Of a DNA stretch of 64,000 nucleotides, positions 35,741 through 46,189 are shown piece after piece. Source of the stretch: Atherix ibis (Eukaryota > Arthropoda > Insecta > Diptera > Athericidae); the NCBI GenBank assembly GCA_958298945.1, contig OY282605.1, forward strand, positions 27,878,811 to 27,942,810, in the 5' to 3' direction. The notes below the pieces were generated by a model. The model was given only the letters and a program-made list of their open reading frames with translations. It ran no database searches and had not been told where the DNA came from. The position numbers were made by a program, and so were the translations under genes. Positions within the stretch are counted from its first letter, which is position 1. Every line of letters begins with the position of its first letter.

Positions 35741-36271
35741 ATTACAAATGAATTAAAATCAAACTGATTACTATAAAAAATATCTATAATTAAAAATAAG
35801 AACTAAATCGAAATTTGCATTTTTTTTTATTTGTTGATTCATTACCGTAAAAACTATTTTTATATCTGGTCAAATTTAGATAAAAAATTATTAATTCGTG
35901 TGAAATGAAATAAAAAATCTGGAAAATATGGTGTTTGTAAGTGGAATCGATATATTAGCAATAATAAAATTTCTAGTGATAATAATAATAATATTAACAA
36001 TATTTCAGTCATAATAATAATAATATTAAAAACTAAGTGGAATAATCAATATCGATAGCCTTATAATTTTTATTTAATTATATAAAAAAAATTATTGGAG
36101 TGAAAAATTGAATTGATTTTGAAAAGAATTTTATTCTACTTTCCAAAGAAAGGACGAAGGGCGAAAGTTGCAGATGCATCGTTAGCGACACCAAAGGTGA
36201 GTGGATTGGCAAAGTTAAGACAATCTGCATCGTTTGACGCCGTCATTTTTGATGGGCTAGTTTTCATAATA
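35741..36271. other. 3' flank with a short coding-like relic
   Basis: Mostly AT-rich. From about 36145 to the mariner border at 36271 a + strand frame reads KVADASLATPKVSGLAKLRQ and then SASFDAVIFDGLVF. It is less AT-rich than its surroundings and looks protein-like. The mariner at 36272 interrupts it. I do not recognise it and no start or splice site is clear. Confidence 0.3.
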
Positions 36272-37153
36272 CGACGTCTGTTCAAAAACTATCACGAATT
36301 TTGAATGTATGCGGGTAACGTATATTCGATTTTTTGTAGCGTTATGTTGGTACTCATGTCTCTCACTTATTCCGGCAAGTTCGGCCATTTTGAATGTTCA
36401 GTTAATTTTTGACAGCTGCTTTGCTTGCACGTGTTTTGGCGCGTCTTCGATTTTTGCCCATTTTTGACCAAAAACATCATCGCATTAACACTTCTAAAGT
36501 CGACTCTGTCCGCGACGACCCAAATTTGCTCCAGAGAATCATAACTGGTGACGAATCATGGGCTTATGGTTATGACGTGGAAACCAAAGCTCAATCATCC
36601 CAATGGAAGCTGCCGCATGAGCCAAGATCAAAAAAGTTTTCTTAGATTGCAGGGGCGTGGTACATCATGATTTCTTGCCACAGGGTATAACAGTAAATAA
36701 GGAATATTACCTGCAAGTTATTTGCAAGTTCCGCCAAGCAATCCGCCAGAAACGCCCGGATTTGTGGAACAACAAAAATTAACTTTTGCACCATGATAAC
36801 GTCCCTGCTCACGCATCGTTGCTTGTGTGCGAATTTTTGCCCAAAACCAACACACTAATAATACCGTAGCCACTGTATTCCTCAGATCTTGCTCCCCTGT
36901 GACTTTTTCTTGTTCCCCTGTGACCGAAACTGAAGAGCCCCATGAAAGGAGATAAAGACGGCATCGAAGAAGGAACTGAATAAAATCACAAAAAATGATT
37001 TTTTTGAAATGTTTCGAGGATAAGAAAGACGTTGGCACAAGTGTATAATATCTGGTGGGGATTACTTTTAAGGAGACAAAATAGATATTCATGAATAAAT
37101 AAATAATTTTTCAAAAAAACACAAAAATCGTAATACTTTTTGAACAGAGCTCG
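36272..37153 (+). mobile_element. Mariner family C, 882-bp deletion derivative
   Basis: Terminal repeats CGACGTCTGTTCAAAAAC and GTTTTTGAACAGAGCTCG-type complement are flanked by TA. The 5' UTR runs through CGATTTTTGCCCAT and jumps straight into TTTTGACCAAAAACATCATC, the middle of the transposase, so the start and both helix-turn-helix regions are missing. The rest includes ITGDESWAYGYDVETKAQ (first catalytic Asp), then broken frames through the HHDN and FFL regions. The copy at 44187 has its deletion at the same place. Confidence 0.92.
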
Positions 37154-38410
37154 TATAAAATGGCAATATTAAGGAAATTCAAAATTGTTAACTTATTTAA
37201 TTTAATTTTACTTTTAAAAACACATTTTTGACAATTGTTTTTATCAAAAAAATTTATTAATACAATAAATACGCTGAATGTGTAAAAAAAATTATATACT
37301 TTACCAAAACCAATTTATTATTGTAAATCAACTTAAATATGGTAGGACCTTTTATGGAAAACTTTGCATTCATGTAGATTTATTCTCATATATGGTATGA
37401 CTTTTATTCAAATGGTATAAATAAATTATCAGTTTAATAAAAAATATACAATAGTTAATAAAAAATATTCAAAATAATATTGGATATTTTATAATTAAAT
37501 CAGTAAGTTTCTAGAACAGAAAATGAAAGACAGAAATTATTAAATGTTTCGAAAATTTTATGTGAAAACTTTTCAAATCAATTAAATATTGTCAATGTTA
37601 GATGATCTTCAATCTATTATTTGAACCATTAATAATATCTAAATTTAATTATATATAAACTTGTTATTTAATACACATTTTATTGATTAAAAATTAATAT
37701 AAATTCATTAATTTGTATTTATTTATAATTGTTTGATTATTAAAAAAACTTTTGGAGTTATTAGTGAGAAATTCATTTCAAATTATTTTACGATTGTATC
37801 TCAATAATAAATTATTTATTGATATTAATTAATTTGTAATACCTTGAAAAGTTAGGATTTGTCATGGCCTATAAACACAAATATTTTAATAAATTCTACT
37901 GTATAAATTATGATTACATAAACATGTGAAAAATAAATTATCTCTACTAAATTGTTTTGCAAACAGATAGTTTCAAATTATATTTTAATGGTAAAATAAT
38001 TGTCCCCAACATTTACACAAATGCACTTTTTGGAGTATTTCTTTTTGCTAATATTTCAAAATTGAATGAAGATAAAAATAAGTTAAATATTTTATAAATG
38101 TTTGCTCTTATAAAGGTAATATTATTAATATATTAATATAAAGAACGATACGCTTTTTGACTATATATTGTAATGAGACTGATTTTTTTTTGCACCAATT
38201 TAGTTTAATTTTTTATGGATTAATTTTATCCGCTTGAAACTAGTTGTGTCTACTGCTTGTAGCAGTGCTGAAAGTAATCAACTCGAATCCACATCTTTAC
38301 ATATTTCAAAAGTATCCATATAGTAGCAAAATAATTATTACAACTATTATAGAAATTTAAATAATTATTCTATAAATAAAAATGGGAAAGTACTACTGCT
38401 ATTTATGGAA
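37154..38410. other. AT-rich non-coding stretch
   Basis: Nothing on either strand could be supported. No cysteine-rich exon of the secreted family was found here when read by eye. Confidence 0.5.
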
Positions 38411-38414
38411 GTGG

Positions 38415-39245
38415 ATTGTCTCAGGGTGGTTCATAAAGTTCTTGGCCTAAGCTATAAATGGTGCTGCTATCGAAGTGATTTTATTTGTTAAGTATTATTC
38501 ATAAGCCAATTATCAAATTGTTCAATTGATTTACTTGTGCTCAGTAAGTAATTTTTATAAAAGTCGATTTAACATGAATGGAAATTCGTAAAAAAAAGTC
38601 TTCTCCTCTAATTTAAGCGGTTAGTAGCGGCATTTAAACTTTCAAATAATTTAATAGATGGAAGGATAGTGGGAGTGCGGTAAGGCAGTTGTAACTATAT
38701 TTTTTAAAAGGAATTCGGCAGCTAAATTTTTGAACTGTGGAAGCAAATCCTTTTAGTGTTTCTTTTAACTTGGGGACGAAACAAAAAGTCACATGGGTTA
38801 GAATCATGTAAATAGGAGGGCTAAAAAGGTTTTTCTTACAAAAACCATTTTAAGAGAAGGCCTTGTGACAGGGGGCATTATCATGGTTGATCATTCAAGT
38901 ATTGGTAATATCCGATCTGACATGAAGAATCCTTTTTCTGAGCTTTTCAACGTTTGTCAATGGTAATCGTCGACATTTTTTATCAGTTTTCGTCGCTTTT
39001 TTTTTATCAGTTTTCAAGAAAAATGTGGAATCAATAAGTGCTCTTATGAGGTATAGCCTTTAATTATCATTGGAGTGCCTTGAAGGTATTTCTGTAGGGT
39101 TCGACTTTTACTGCTCTAGGCCAACCAAAAAGTCTTTATCACACTTAACTGTTGATAAAATATGTTTGCCATAGACGCCTTGAAAATTTCACCAAGCTCT
39201 ATAAGAAGTTTGATGGTACATCGCCACTCCAAATTTTTCTGTTCC
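38415..39245 (-). mobile_element. Mariner-like transposon relic
   Basis: On the minus strand the start near 39240 reads MEQKNLEWRCTIKLLIELGE, a known N-terminus of mariner-like transposases. About 38810-38740 reads SPPIYMILTHVTFCFVPKLK, a decayed SPDL-P-DFFLFPKLK block in which the last catalytic Asp is Val. The middle is interrupted by stops. At 38413-38436 GGTGGTTCATAAAGTTCTTGG may be the 3' terminal repeat, but a matching left end was not found. Confidence 0.65.
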
Positions 39246-39409
39246 ATTTTATTATGTTCTAATTAGTTAAAGTTCGGAAAAAAAGAGGGATAACCTATTT
39301 TCGTTACTTGGGTGGTGTGGGAAATTTGGTTTTGGTCGTGAAGTATCAGTGGAGTAGATAAACCACTCAGAAGATGAGAGAGTGATGGCATTTGTTGTTT
39401 TTAAAATTT
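39246..39409. other. Unassigned sequence between relics
   Basis: No motif is recognised. It may belong to the dispersed repeat that follows. Confidence 0.3.
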
Positions 39410-39570
39410 GCCAATATAGTCTTCGCACCCGAACATAATAAATACATTTATCATACCGGTTATGGGATTTTTATTTTCCTTGGATAACCTCGGAAGGGTA
39501 AATGTTTTCCAAGGGAAAGCGGTAATAATGTACACTTGAGGGAGAGGTAAAACTAATTATTAATATTGGG
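39410..39570 (+). repeat. Dispersed repeat, copy 2 of 3
   Basis: It shares CCGGTTATGGGATTTTTATT and flanking sequence with 54920-55080 on the same strand and with the complement of 3960-4110. The GGAAAGCGGTAATAATGTA-type segment further on varies between copies. No coding potential is seen. Confidence 0.68.
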
Positions 39571-39879
39571 TGTTCAAAAATTCAGGGAAGAAGGAAATAA
39601 CTCATGCAGTAATTGAATTGTTTGACGGGCTGTATGGCATGTGACAACGTTTTGTTGAAATCACATGTCGTTCACATCTATCTATTACAATTGAGGTACC
39701 AAAAACTGGATTATCATGTCGCACCATTAACTGTTATTACATGAGCAGCTGAATTTTCGGAGAATGATGCCTCCAGCCCAAAATCCACACCAAACAAATA
39801 GATGTTGTTAAACCTAGATTATTTTTAAAATATTGCTTCATAATAAAAAACTGTCAGCTGTCATGCTTTATTTTTGTTG
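39571..39879. other. Unassigned, probably transposon-derived
   Basis: A less AT-rich stretch beginning with GGGTGTTCAAAAATTCAGG, which resembles a terminal repeat of a DNA transposon. No matching end and no transposase motif could be recognised. Confidence 0.3.
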
Positions 39880-41410
39880 CATTGGCAACACTTTACCGCA
39901 AAGAAAAAGTCGCCTACGACTATAGGGATCGAGTTACGCTCAATCAACGCACTACCATTACTAGTTGTTAACAGATACAATCAGTTACAAGCCGACTCTT
40001 CACCTGCTGGCGGTGAGGACTTTCTAAACCTCTGCTGTCATTAGCAGTGACAGTGCCCCACATAAATGCAAAATGGTTATTGCCAGTTACTTCCCACCTG
40101 CGATCCGAAGACCGTACCCGCGACATGGGTATTAACCACAACCACCACGTAGATGCCAAATGGCGCTTCACCTCAGTCGGGCATAGTGTATTCCACTATG
40201 GGGCTCCCAATTCCCGTGGTACCAATTTTTGTTTTAAGAGTACTTCGGTTTGTACTCCGCTCATTGAGCTACGGTCAGAAATCTAGTAAATTCCTCGGCA
40301 CCGCTAAGCCAGCTCAGGTACGCGGGTTCGCCAAGACCCGAATGTACAACCGGAATCGACGTTGGTCTTTCACCCGGTTGTAGCCACCCCGCGTGTCAAA
40401 CAGTGCCACGGCAAATCTATTCAGGCATTCATATCTCTTTCTTAAGCCCAACACACCATGCACATCCACACCCTCATCATTCACCACGATCCCACATGCA
40501 CCTAACTCACGCAAGTCCCCGTACAGGCCACACTCTACGAGAAGGTGCTTGGCACTCTCTTCCTTCGCCCCACAAGGGCATCTAGCCTCCGCAGCTACAC
40601 CACGCCTGTACAGGAACCCATTCATACTGCTTGCCCCGTGAGCAAATACCCAAGGGACAGACCAAATTTAAATACATACGCAGATGCAAAGCACACATCC
40701 GAAATGAACATGTGCGTCCATCTGCCATTCACACTCTTATCCCATCGACGTTGCCATGTTTCTTATATTCTGTTCAGGCGCAGTACACGCTGCTGGCGTG
40801 GACTAAGATTCTGAACCCCATCATTCCTAACCGAACAACCAGTAAGCGGGATGCCCCGCCGTAGACGGTAGTGGATACGCAGCACCTCTAAGTCCCATGG
40901 AATTTCTTCCATGAGAACCTGCATCGCCTCAGTTGAAACGGTTCTACATACATGCAAACACGCATACAGAGTCAAAAGCTGAACTAAATTTATGCCCATC
41001 CTTGCATACTGGTGGCGCATAATGTCAGCACACACACACGATGCATACATAGCACATGGAACAAACATACTCTTATACAGGACTTTCACCGCTCTAGATC
41101 GAAGTCCTCATTCTTTGCGAAATACTCGCACCAGCATGCCAACCAAACCACCCACGTGGCCCCTTAGATGTTGCAAGTGAGGTCGAAAATTCAGCCTCTC
41201 TGCAACCTTTAATCCAAGGTACTTCACTTCTCGCGCGTATCGGACCCCTACTGTCTCTGAACGAATATAGGGCGGCCTACTGGCCGACAAAAAACGCTTC
41301 AGAAGCATAGACACCGTTTTCCTTTCGGGAACTTTCACACCCATTCTTTAACCCCATTCAGCTCCCATCTGCATATAGCGGCTTCCCGTTATCTCTACTG
41401 CAGACCTACT
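39880..41410 (-). mobile_element. R1-clade retrotransposon, 5'-truncated
   Basis: The minus strand carries the C-terminal part of an R1-type ORF2. It begins near 41400 with the end of the RT (MGVKVPERKTVSMLLKRFL, then REVKYLGLKV). It continues in the same frame past a TGA near 41107 (KVLYKSMFVPCAMYAS) to a stop near 40762. After a frameshift it reaches the zinc-knuckle region CPCGAKEESAKHLLVEC, typical of this clade. It ends near 40314 and is followed by about 430 bp that I take as 3' UTR. The segment is far richer in GC than the rest of the window, which fits a recent arrival. Missing 5' sequence and stops make it inactive. Confidence 0.88.
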
Positions 41411-41460
41411 CCCCCCCTCAATCAAGAGAAAGTATGTTCAGAAGAGAGCGAACCATCAAT

Positions 41461-41560
41461 ATTTTTCTCTTCATTTTCCCCCATTATTCGAACTTATACC
41501 ATTTAAGGTGCCGTTACTCTCATTAGCCAATGAAATTACGCCACGAGACGCAAAACTTCA
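41461..41560. repeat. Short dispersed repeat, copy 1 of 2
   Basis: This segment, with ATACCATTTAAGGTGCCGTT and CGCCACGAGACGC, matches 56500-56610 with many substitutions. It lies just upstream (5') of the R1-type relic. It is unassigned, and may be an old retroelement piece. Confidence 0.5.
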
Positions 41561-41574
41561 ATAGGACTGCCATA

Positions 41575-41960
41575 TGAATTTTGCAGAACGCACAACTTCA
41601 CTTATCGCACTCTATTGGGTTGTGTAGTTATCGGACAAGGTTGAAAATTATGTTATACGCCTGCCAAATTGCTCTTAATGATACTATACTAGCTTATCAC
41701 GGTTTGCGAGTAAAATTTTCATATGCGTAGGGTCACAAAGCTACTTTTTAGATACCTTCACGATGGATGGACGTATTTTTTTTAATTAGTTAATCAAAAA
41801 ATCCTAGTGGACTGCGAATTTTGATAGTCGCTGTAGCCCTTAAGGTGATCAATGGCTATCAGATAAAATGAATCCGCTTATTTTGCTCCATGACAAATTG
41901 CTCGATTGGAAAAATTTTCTCAATAATGCTTGTCTCATAAACTCATATGTCCACGATTTT
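41575..41960 (-). mobile_element. Tc1-like transposase relic, second copy
   Basis: Read on the minus strand, it gives TIKIRSPLGFFD and later PYAYENFTRKP, the same arrangement as the relic at 24720-25010. The shared nucleotide string CATATGCGTAGG sits at the same place in both. There are many stops and no terminal repeats. It is older or more decayed than the first copy. Confidence 0.5.
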
Positions 41961-42454
41961 TTAGTAATAAAAAATAAATTTTTATAACGAGGAAACTATA
42001 AAAAATTTTTATTATAATTTTGACTTAACATATAATCACGCAATAATGTTTTTATTTTTATCCATTTTTATTTAGCAAACCTTAATAGTTTAAAATGAAA
42101 AGAAATGTTAAAAAAAACTTTACTTTATAAAATATATAAATTTGATAATATTCCCAATTAAGCATGGAAAAGCTTATTATTTGTTGTTTATTTAATTAAA
42201 GTGTAATAATTAAAATTTCTTGCGCATTATTGTATCGACAAAAATTTATAGAAATAATTCTCAGTGAAAAAATTGTTTGTTAATATTTACCAATTAAAAT
42301 TTAGTTTCTGTTATGTTACCAGTAATATTTTCCGTTAATAATATTTCTATAAAATTAGTGTTAGTTATAAAAATTTTAATTTATAATTAATTCTACTAAA
42401 TTGAAAAAAATTAATTATTTTGAAACTTTTAATTTTTAAGAAGTGAAGTAAATA
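41961..42454. other. AT-rich 5' flank of the 42455 gene
   Basis: No clear TATA box comparable to those of the other two secreted-peptide genes was found. Several TTAATTATAA-type strings exist but the composition makes them uninformative. Confidence 0.4.
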
Positions 42455-42864
42455 ATGAACTTTTTTTTTGAACTGTTTCTAATTTTTGGTATGTTTAATT
42501 AATTAAATATTAATTCAAGAAAATCATTACGCAAACTATTATTATAAGCTCTAATAATCTGGATAAATGGTATGGAAAATAAATTGGATAATTTTAATAA
42601 TAAAGATAGTGTGAAAATCTCAACTTGTTATGCGAAGCAGGATAGAAATTGTGGATATCAAAGAAGATGTTTTGAAGAGTATGGAAGACGTTGTTCACTA
42701 CTATGGTACCATAAGATGCACTCTGAAGGTGACATTATTTATATATAAAAAAAATGAATTTATCTATAAATTGAATAAGAATTGATTTTAATTTTAATAT
42801 AGATTTTATACCAGTTGAACGGACAAGAACTTGTCAATGGGCATTTCCGAAATGCAGTTTATAA
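42455..42864 (+). CDS. Secreted cysteine-rich Kazal-like peptide 2
   Basis: The model joins 42455-42488, 42549-42728 and 42803-42864, giving 91 aa. The introns are 60 and 74 bp, GT-AG, phase 1. Exon 1 is 34 nt, as in both paralogs. The signal peptide is MNFFFELFLIFALIIWINGM, cleaved around residue 19. A Cys-free spacer of about 18 residues is followed by six Cys at 38, 46, 52, 60, 82 and 89: C-x7-C-x5-C-x7-C-x21-C-x6-C. It shares this scaffold and the ending CSL/CKL with the 48547 gene. Unlike that gene it is strongly basic and aromatic between the Cys. Exon 1 and the first acceptor were chosen because they keep the frame and match the family. Without exon 1 an ATG at 42570 would give a shorter, unsecreted protein. 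Function is unknown, and a protease-inhibitor-like or ligand role is inference. Confidence 0.75.
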
Positions 42865-43614
42865 AAATCGATTCGTTCTGAACATTCAGCAAACTACTAA
42901 TAATTACGAGTATAATTTCTTATCATTTTTTATATAAAATAATTGATGATTAAAAATTTCAAATAAATAAAATAATAAAAATAGAAAAGAGCTTATTTAA
43001 AAAATAATACTTTACCAAAATTCCAATTTTATATTAATAAACGATTATCCAATTTGTACGTTATAAAGTAAACTTTAATAAAATGTATTTGAAACTAAAA
43101 TTCTGATAAAATATAATCTTAAATATATTGCTTATAAGCTGCCATTATGTAAAAAATATTAAATATTATTTTATGAAGGCACCCTCTTTATTAAGTGATT
43201 TTTTGAAACTTTTCGTTTATTTCGGTCTGTAATCGTAGTTTTTCAATGCTCTAAAGTTTAAAAATTTTTTCCTGTTATATATATTGTAGTGCAACTTTTA
43301 AATAATCTAAATTTTTTAAATTTGCTCCATAAATATAAGTTTTTTCAAAGGTTTTTTAAAAATACGTCCAAATCGCATGGTTTGGTAGGCCAGAAATTTT
43401 TTCAAGCTGTTGAAACTTTATCGTTTAACGCTTTGATAATGTCTCGCTAAAGTTCTTAAAATTGATTTTTCCTGAAACTTTGCTGTGCATTTGGTATAAC
43501 ATATTTTCAATACAGCACTCATAACATAAATATTTAAAAAAGTTATTAAAATCCAAAATTATATATTATTTTTATTCTAACAAATTGCTACTCGTATATG
43601 ATAAGCAGTCTGGT
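42865..43614. other. 3' flank and AT-rich stretch
   Basis: AATAAA at 42962 is a plausible polyadenylation signal for the gene just upstream. Beyond it no gene or repeat is supported. Confidence 0.45.
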
Positions 43615-44160
43615 TTTCATTACTGACCTCATCAAACGAAATATGGAGAAAAACACATCATCATTCCATACTACCCATGGACTTCAGTAAGTCCTTTGAT
43701 TCGATTGACCACAGTCTGATGGTTGGTAAACTTAGGAGCCAGTTGAACTCTTCTTCTAGTGTCTGTAATTTCATTTTTTTTTGTTTAGACTCTACGTCAC
43801 GGTCGGGATCCTGTTAAGTTTTGAAAGGTGTTCATCAAGGTTCCATACTTGGTCCACTTCTGTTTTCTGTTTTCATAAACGATCGATACATGTGTGTCCA
43901 ATTTTCTTTCTTTCACCTATTCGTGGATGATGTCCAACTTTTGCATGTACTTCCGGTATCTAGTAATTTATAATGTGTCTCTGAAATTAATATAGACTTC
44001 CAAGGTATTCAAATTTGGGCTGCACCGTTTGGAGCTGACATGGTAAATGATATTGTAATCCCTTTCTATCCACAAGTAAAATGTCTTAGTCAGATTCTTG
44101 ATAACAAATTGCATTAGAATCTCCGTATTAGTGATATAATCAGGATAGCTTAAACTCTAT
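43615..44160 (+). mobile_element. LINE reverse transcriptase relic
   Basis: The + strand reads MDFSKSFDSIDHSLMVGKLR near 43680-43740, then KGVHQGSILGPLLFSVFIND near 43825-43890, then LFVDDVQLLHV near 43918-43950. These are RT blocks of a CR1/jockey-like LINE. The catalytic FADD is changed to FVDD. Frames shift between blocks. It differs from the jockey relics at 2190, 30130 and 56940. It is truncated on the right by the mariner at 44187. Confidence 0.82.
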
Positions 44161-44186
44161 AGCCTTAATTGCTATCTGCCTGTATA

Positions 44187-45119
44187 CGAAGTCTGTTCAC
44201 AAGGTATTGCGAATTTCTAATTTCCGCGGATTACGTATATTTGATTTTCGATTTTTTTGTGGCGTTATGTTGGTACTCATGTCTTTTACTTATACCGATA
44301 AGTTCGGCCATTTTGAGTATTCAGTTAATTTTTGACAGCTTCTTTACTTGCACGTGTTTCGGCTCGTCTTCGATTTTTGCTCAATTTCGACCAAAAACAG
44401 CATCGTATTAACATTGCTAAGGAGCTGTTGGACTCTACCCGCGATGACCCAAATTTGCTCCAGAGTATCATAACTGGTGATGAATCATGGGTTTATGGTC
44501 ATGACGTGGAAACCAAAGCTCAATCATTCAAATGGAAGCTGCCGCACCAGCCAGGACCGAAAAAAGGGCCCCAAGTTCGGTCGAATGTGAAGGTTTTTCT
44601 TACAGTTTTCTTCGATTGTAAGGTCGTGGTGCATCATGAGTTCTTGCCACAGGATAGAACGGTCAATAAGGAATATTACTTGTAAGTTATACATGCAAGT
44701 TGCGTGAAGAAATCCGCCAGAAACGCCCGGATTTGTAGAAGAACAAAAATTGGCTTTTGCCATTTTTGGCCAAAAACAATACACTAATTTTTGGTCAAAA
44801 ACAACTCACTAATAATACCGCTGCCACCGTATTCCCTAGATCTGGCCTCCTGTGACTTTATCTTGTTCCCGAAACTGAAGAGGCCCATGAAATGACGACG
44901 TTACGCTACGATTGAGTAGATAAAGACGGCATCAAAGGAGGAGGTGAATAAGATCACAAAAATGATTTTTTGAAGTGCTTCGAGGATTGGAAAAAACGTT
45001 GGCACAAGTGTATAATATCTGGTGGGGATCACTTTGCAGGGGACAAAATAGATATTCATGAATAAATAAATAATTTTTGAAAAAACACAAAATTTGCGAT
45101 ACTTTTTGAGCCAAGCTTT
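44187..45119 (+). mobile_element. Mariner family C, 933-bp deletion derivative
   Basis: The left terminal repeat CGAAGTCTGTTCACAAGG follows a TA. The right end is degraded (CTTTTTGAGCCAAGCTTT). As in the copy at 36272, the 5' UTR runs directly into TTTCGACCAAAAACAGCATC, so the N-terminal DNA-binding part is missing. The open frame 44332-44685 includes TGDESWVYGHDVETKAQ (first catalytic Asp) and VVVHHEFLPQDRTVNKEYYL before a stop. Downstream is a short duplication of TTTTTGGCCAAAAACAA-type sequence and then broken C-terminal pieces. It is inactive. Confidence 0.9.
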
Positions 45120-46189
45120 TCTTGGTTCATACTCCCATTATGCCTATTCTTAATTGAAATTTTCTCTGGCTGCTCTAATGCTTTAATTCTGATATTATAC
45201 AATATTTATATTAAACTGCGACAGTTGCTCTTCTTTTATAATATAATCAGGAACCTTGTATGCTCCTAGTGATCAGGTTATATAACAACTTTATTTCTCT
45301 AGATCTTAAAATGCATAGTTGGGCGATTTGGTTATTTTTCTTACCAGTTGATGACTAATTAGCTCTTATGCTCATAAGTAAATTATTTGTTGATTGGCTT
45401 TTGCTTTTTTGGCGTTTTGAAAGTAGTAATGTCTGTCGATGCTGTTATTAAGGAAAGCGGGAGGGGGAGGGGGGATTTTAGTTAATAGATTAGTAAATTT
45501 AAATGAATAATTGTTAAGCTTTTTTTTTGGAACTTTCTATTTTATGTAAACTGTCTATAATACGTTTTTTTTTTATTTTGTACTCTTGAAGCTGAATATA
45601 TATTTTCTGTAACAATCTAATGGACATTTACGAGTAGCTTGATTATATTATAAAGAAATAAATATTGTAATAATTTTTTTAAAAATATTTTTATATTAAT
45701 TAAACAATCCTTAATCTAAAAAGGCAAACTTCTATTCTAATATATATAAGCTTGAATAAAATAATTACTTACAAGCTGTTATATGAAAGGGATATGCTTT
45801 CCGAAGCATGAAATAGATAATATTATTTTTAATACCATCTTTCCAAAGTATAAAATGGGCTTACCAAGAGGATACAACCATAATAGTAATTCAAAAACGA
45901 TCAACTTTAAAGCTGGTTCATTGAATATTGAGTTACTTAAAATAAAAAAAAGTGTCCATGGAACCTTTACTATTTATCGTAAATCATACACCTTGATAAA
46001 TCTTAATGGTATCATATTTTCTCAAGATAAATGGTTAATTTAAAATTAACATATAAGAATAAAAAGTCTCTTTTTTGCACTCTTGAACTCACGTTCAAAA
46101 TTTACAACTAACAGCAAATTACTCATTTATAATACAGTATTGAAGCTAATTTGGACGTACGAACTAGAAATATTGGTTTCTACATAGCC
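45120..46189. other. AT-rich stretch with an 86-codon open frame
   Basis: The frame at 45783-46043 (+) opens MKGICFPKHEIDNII and is rich in Asn, Ile and Lys. It has no signal peptide, no cysteine pattern and no domain I know. Composition alone can explain it, so I do not call a gene. The rest shows nothing else apart from a G-rich string near 45460. Confidence 0.4.

Noticed and set aside
40393..41180. Several + strand open frames over the R1-type relic
   Set aside because: They are antisense shadows of the retrotransposon reading frame on the minus strand.
42570..42728. Start of secreted peptide 2 at the internal ATG 42570
   Set aside because: It would lack a signal peptide. A 34-nt exon at 42455 with a good donor restores the family structure exactly.
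45460..45475. G-quadruplex-like string GGGAGGGGGAGGGGGG
   Set aside because: It is short and isolated, with no link to a gene or repeat. Not enough to call a regulatory site.
45783..46043. 86-codon + strand frame as a gene
   Set aside because: Composition is that of random AT-rich DNA, and there is no signal peptide, cysteine pattern or known motif.
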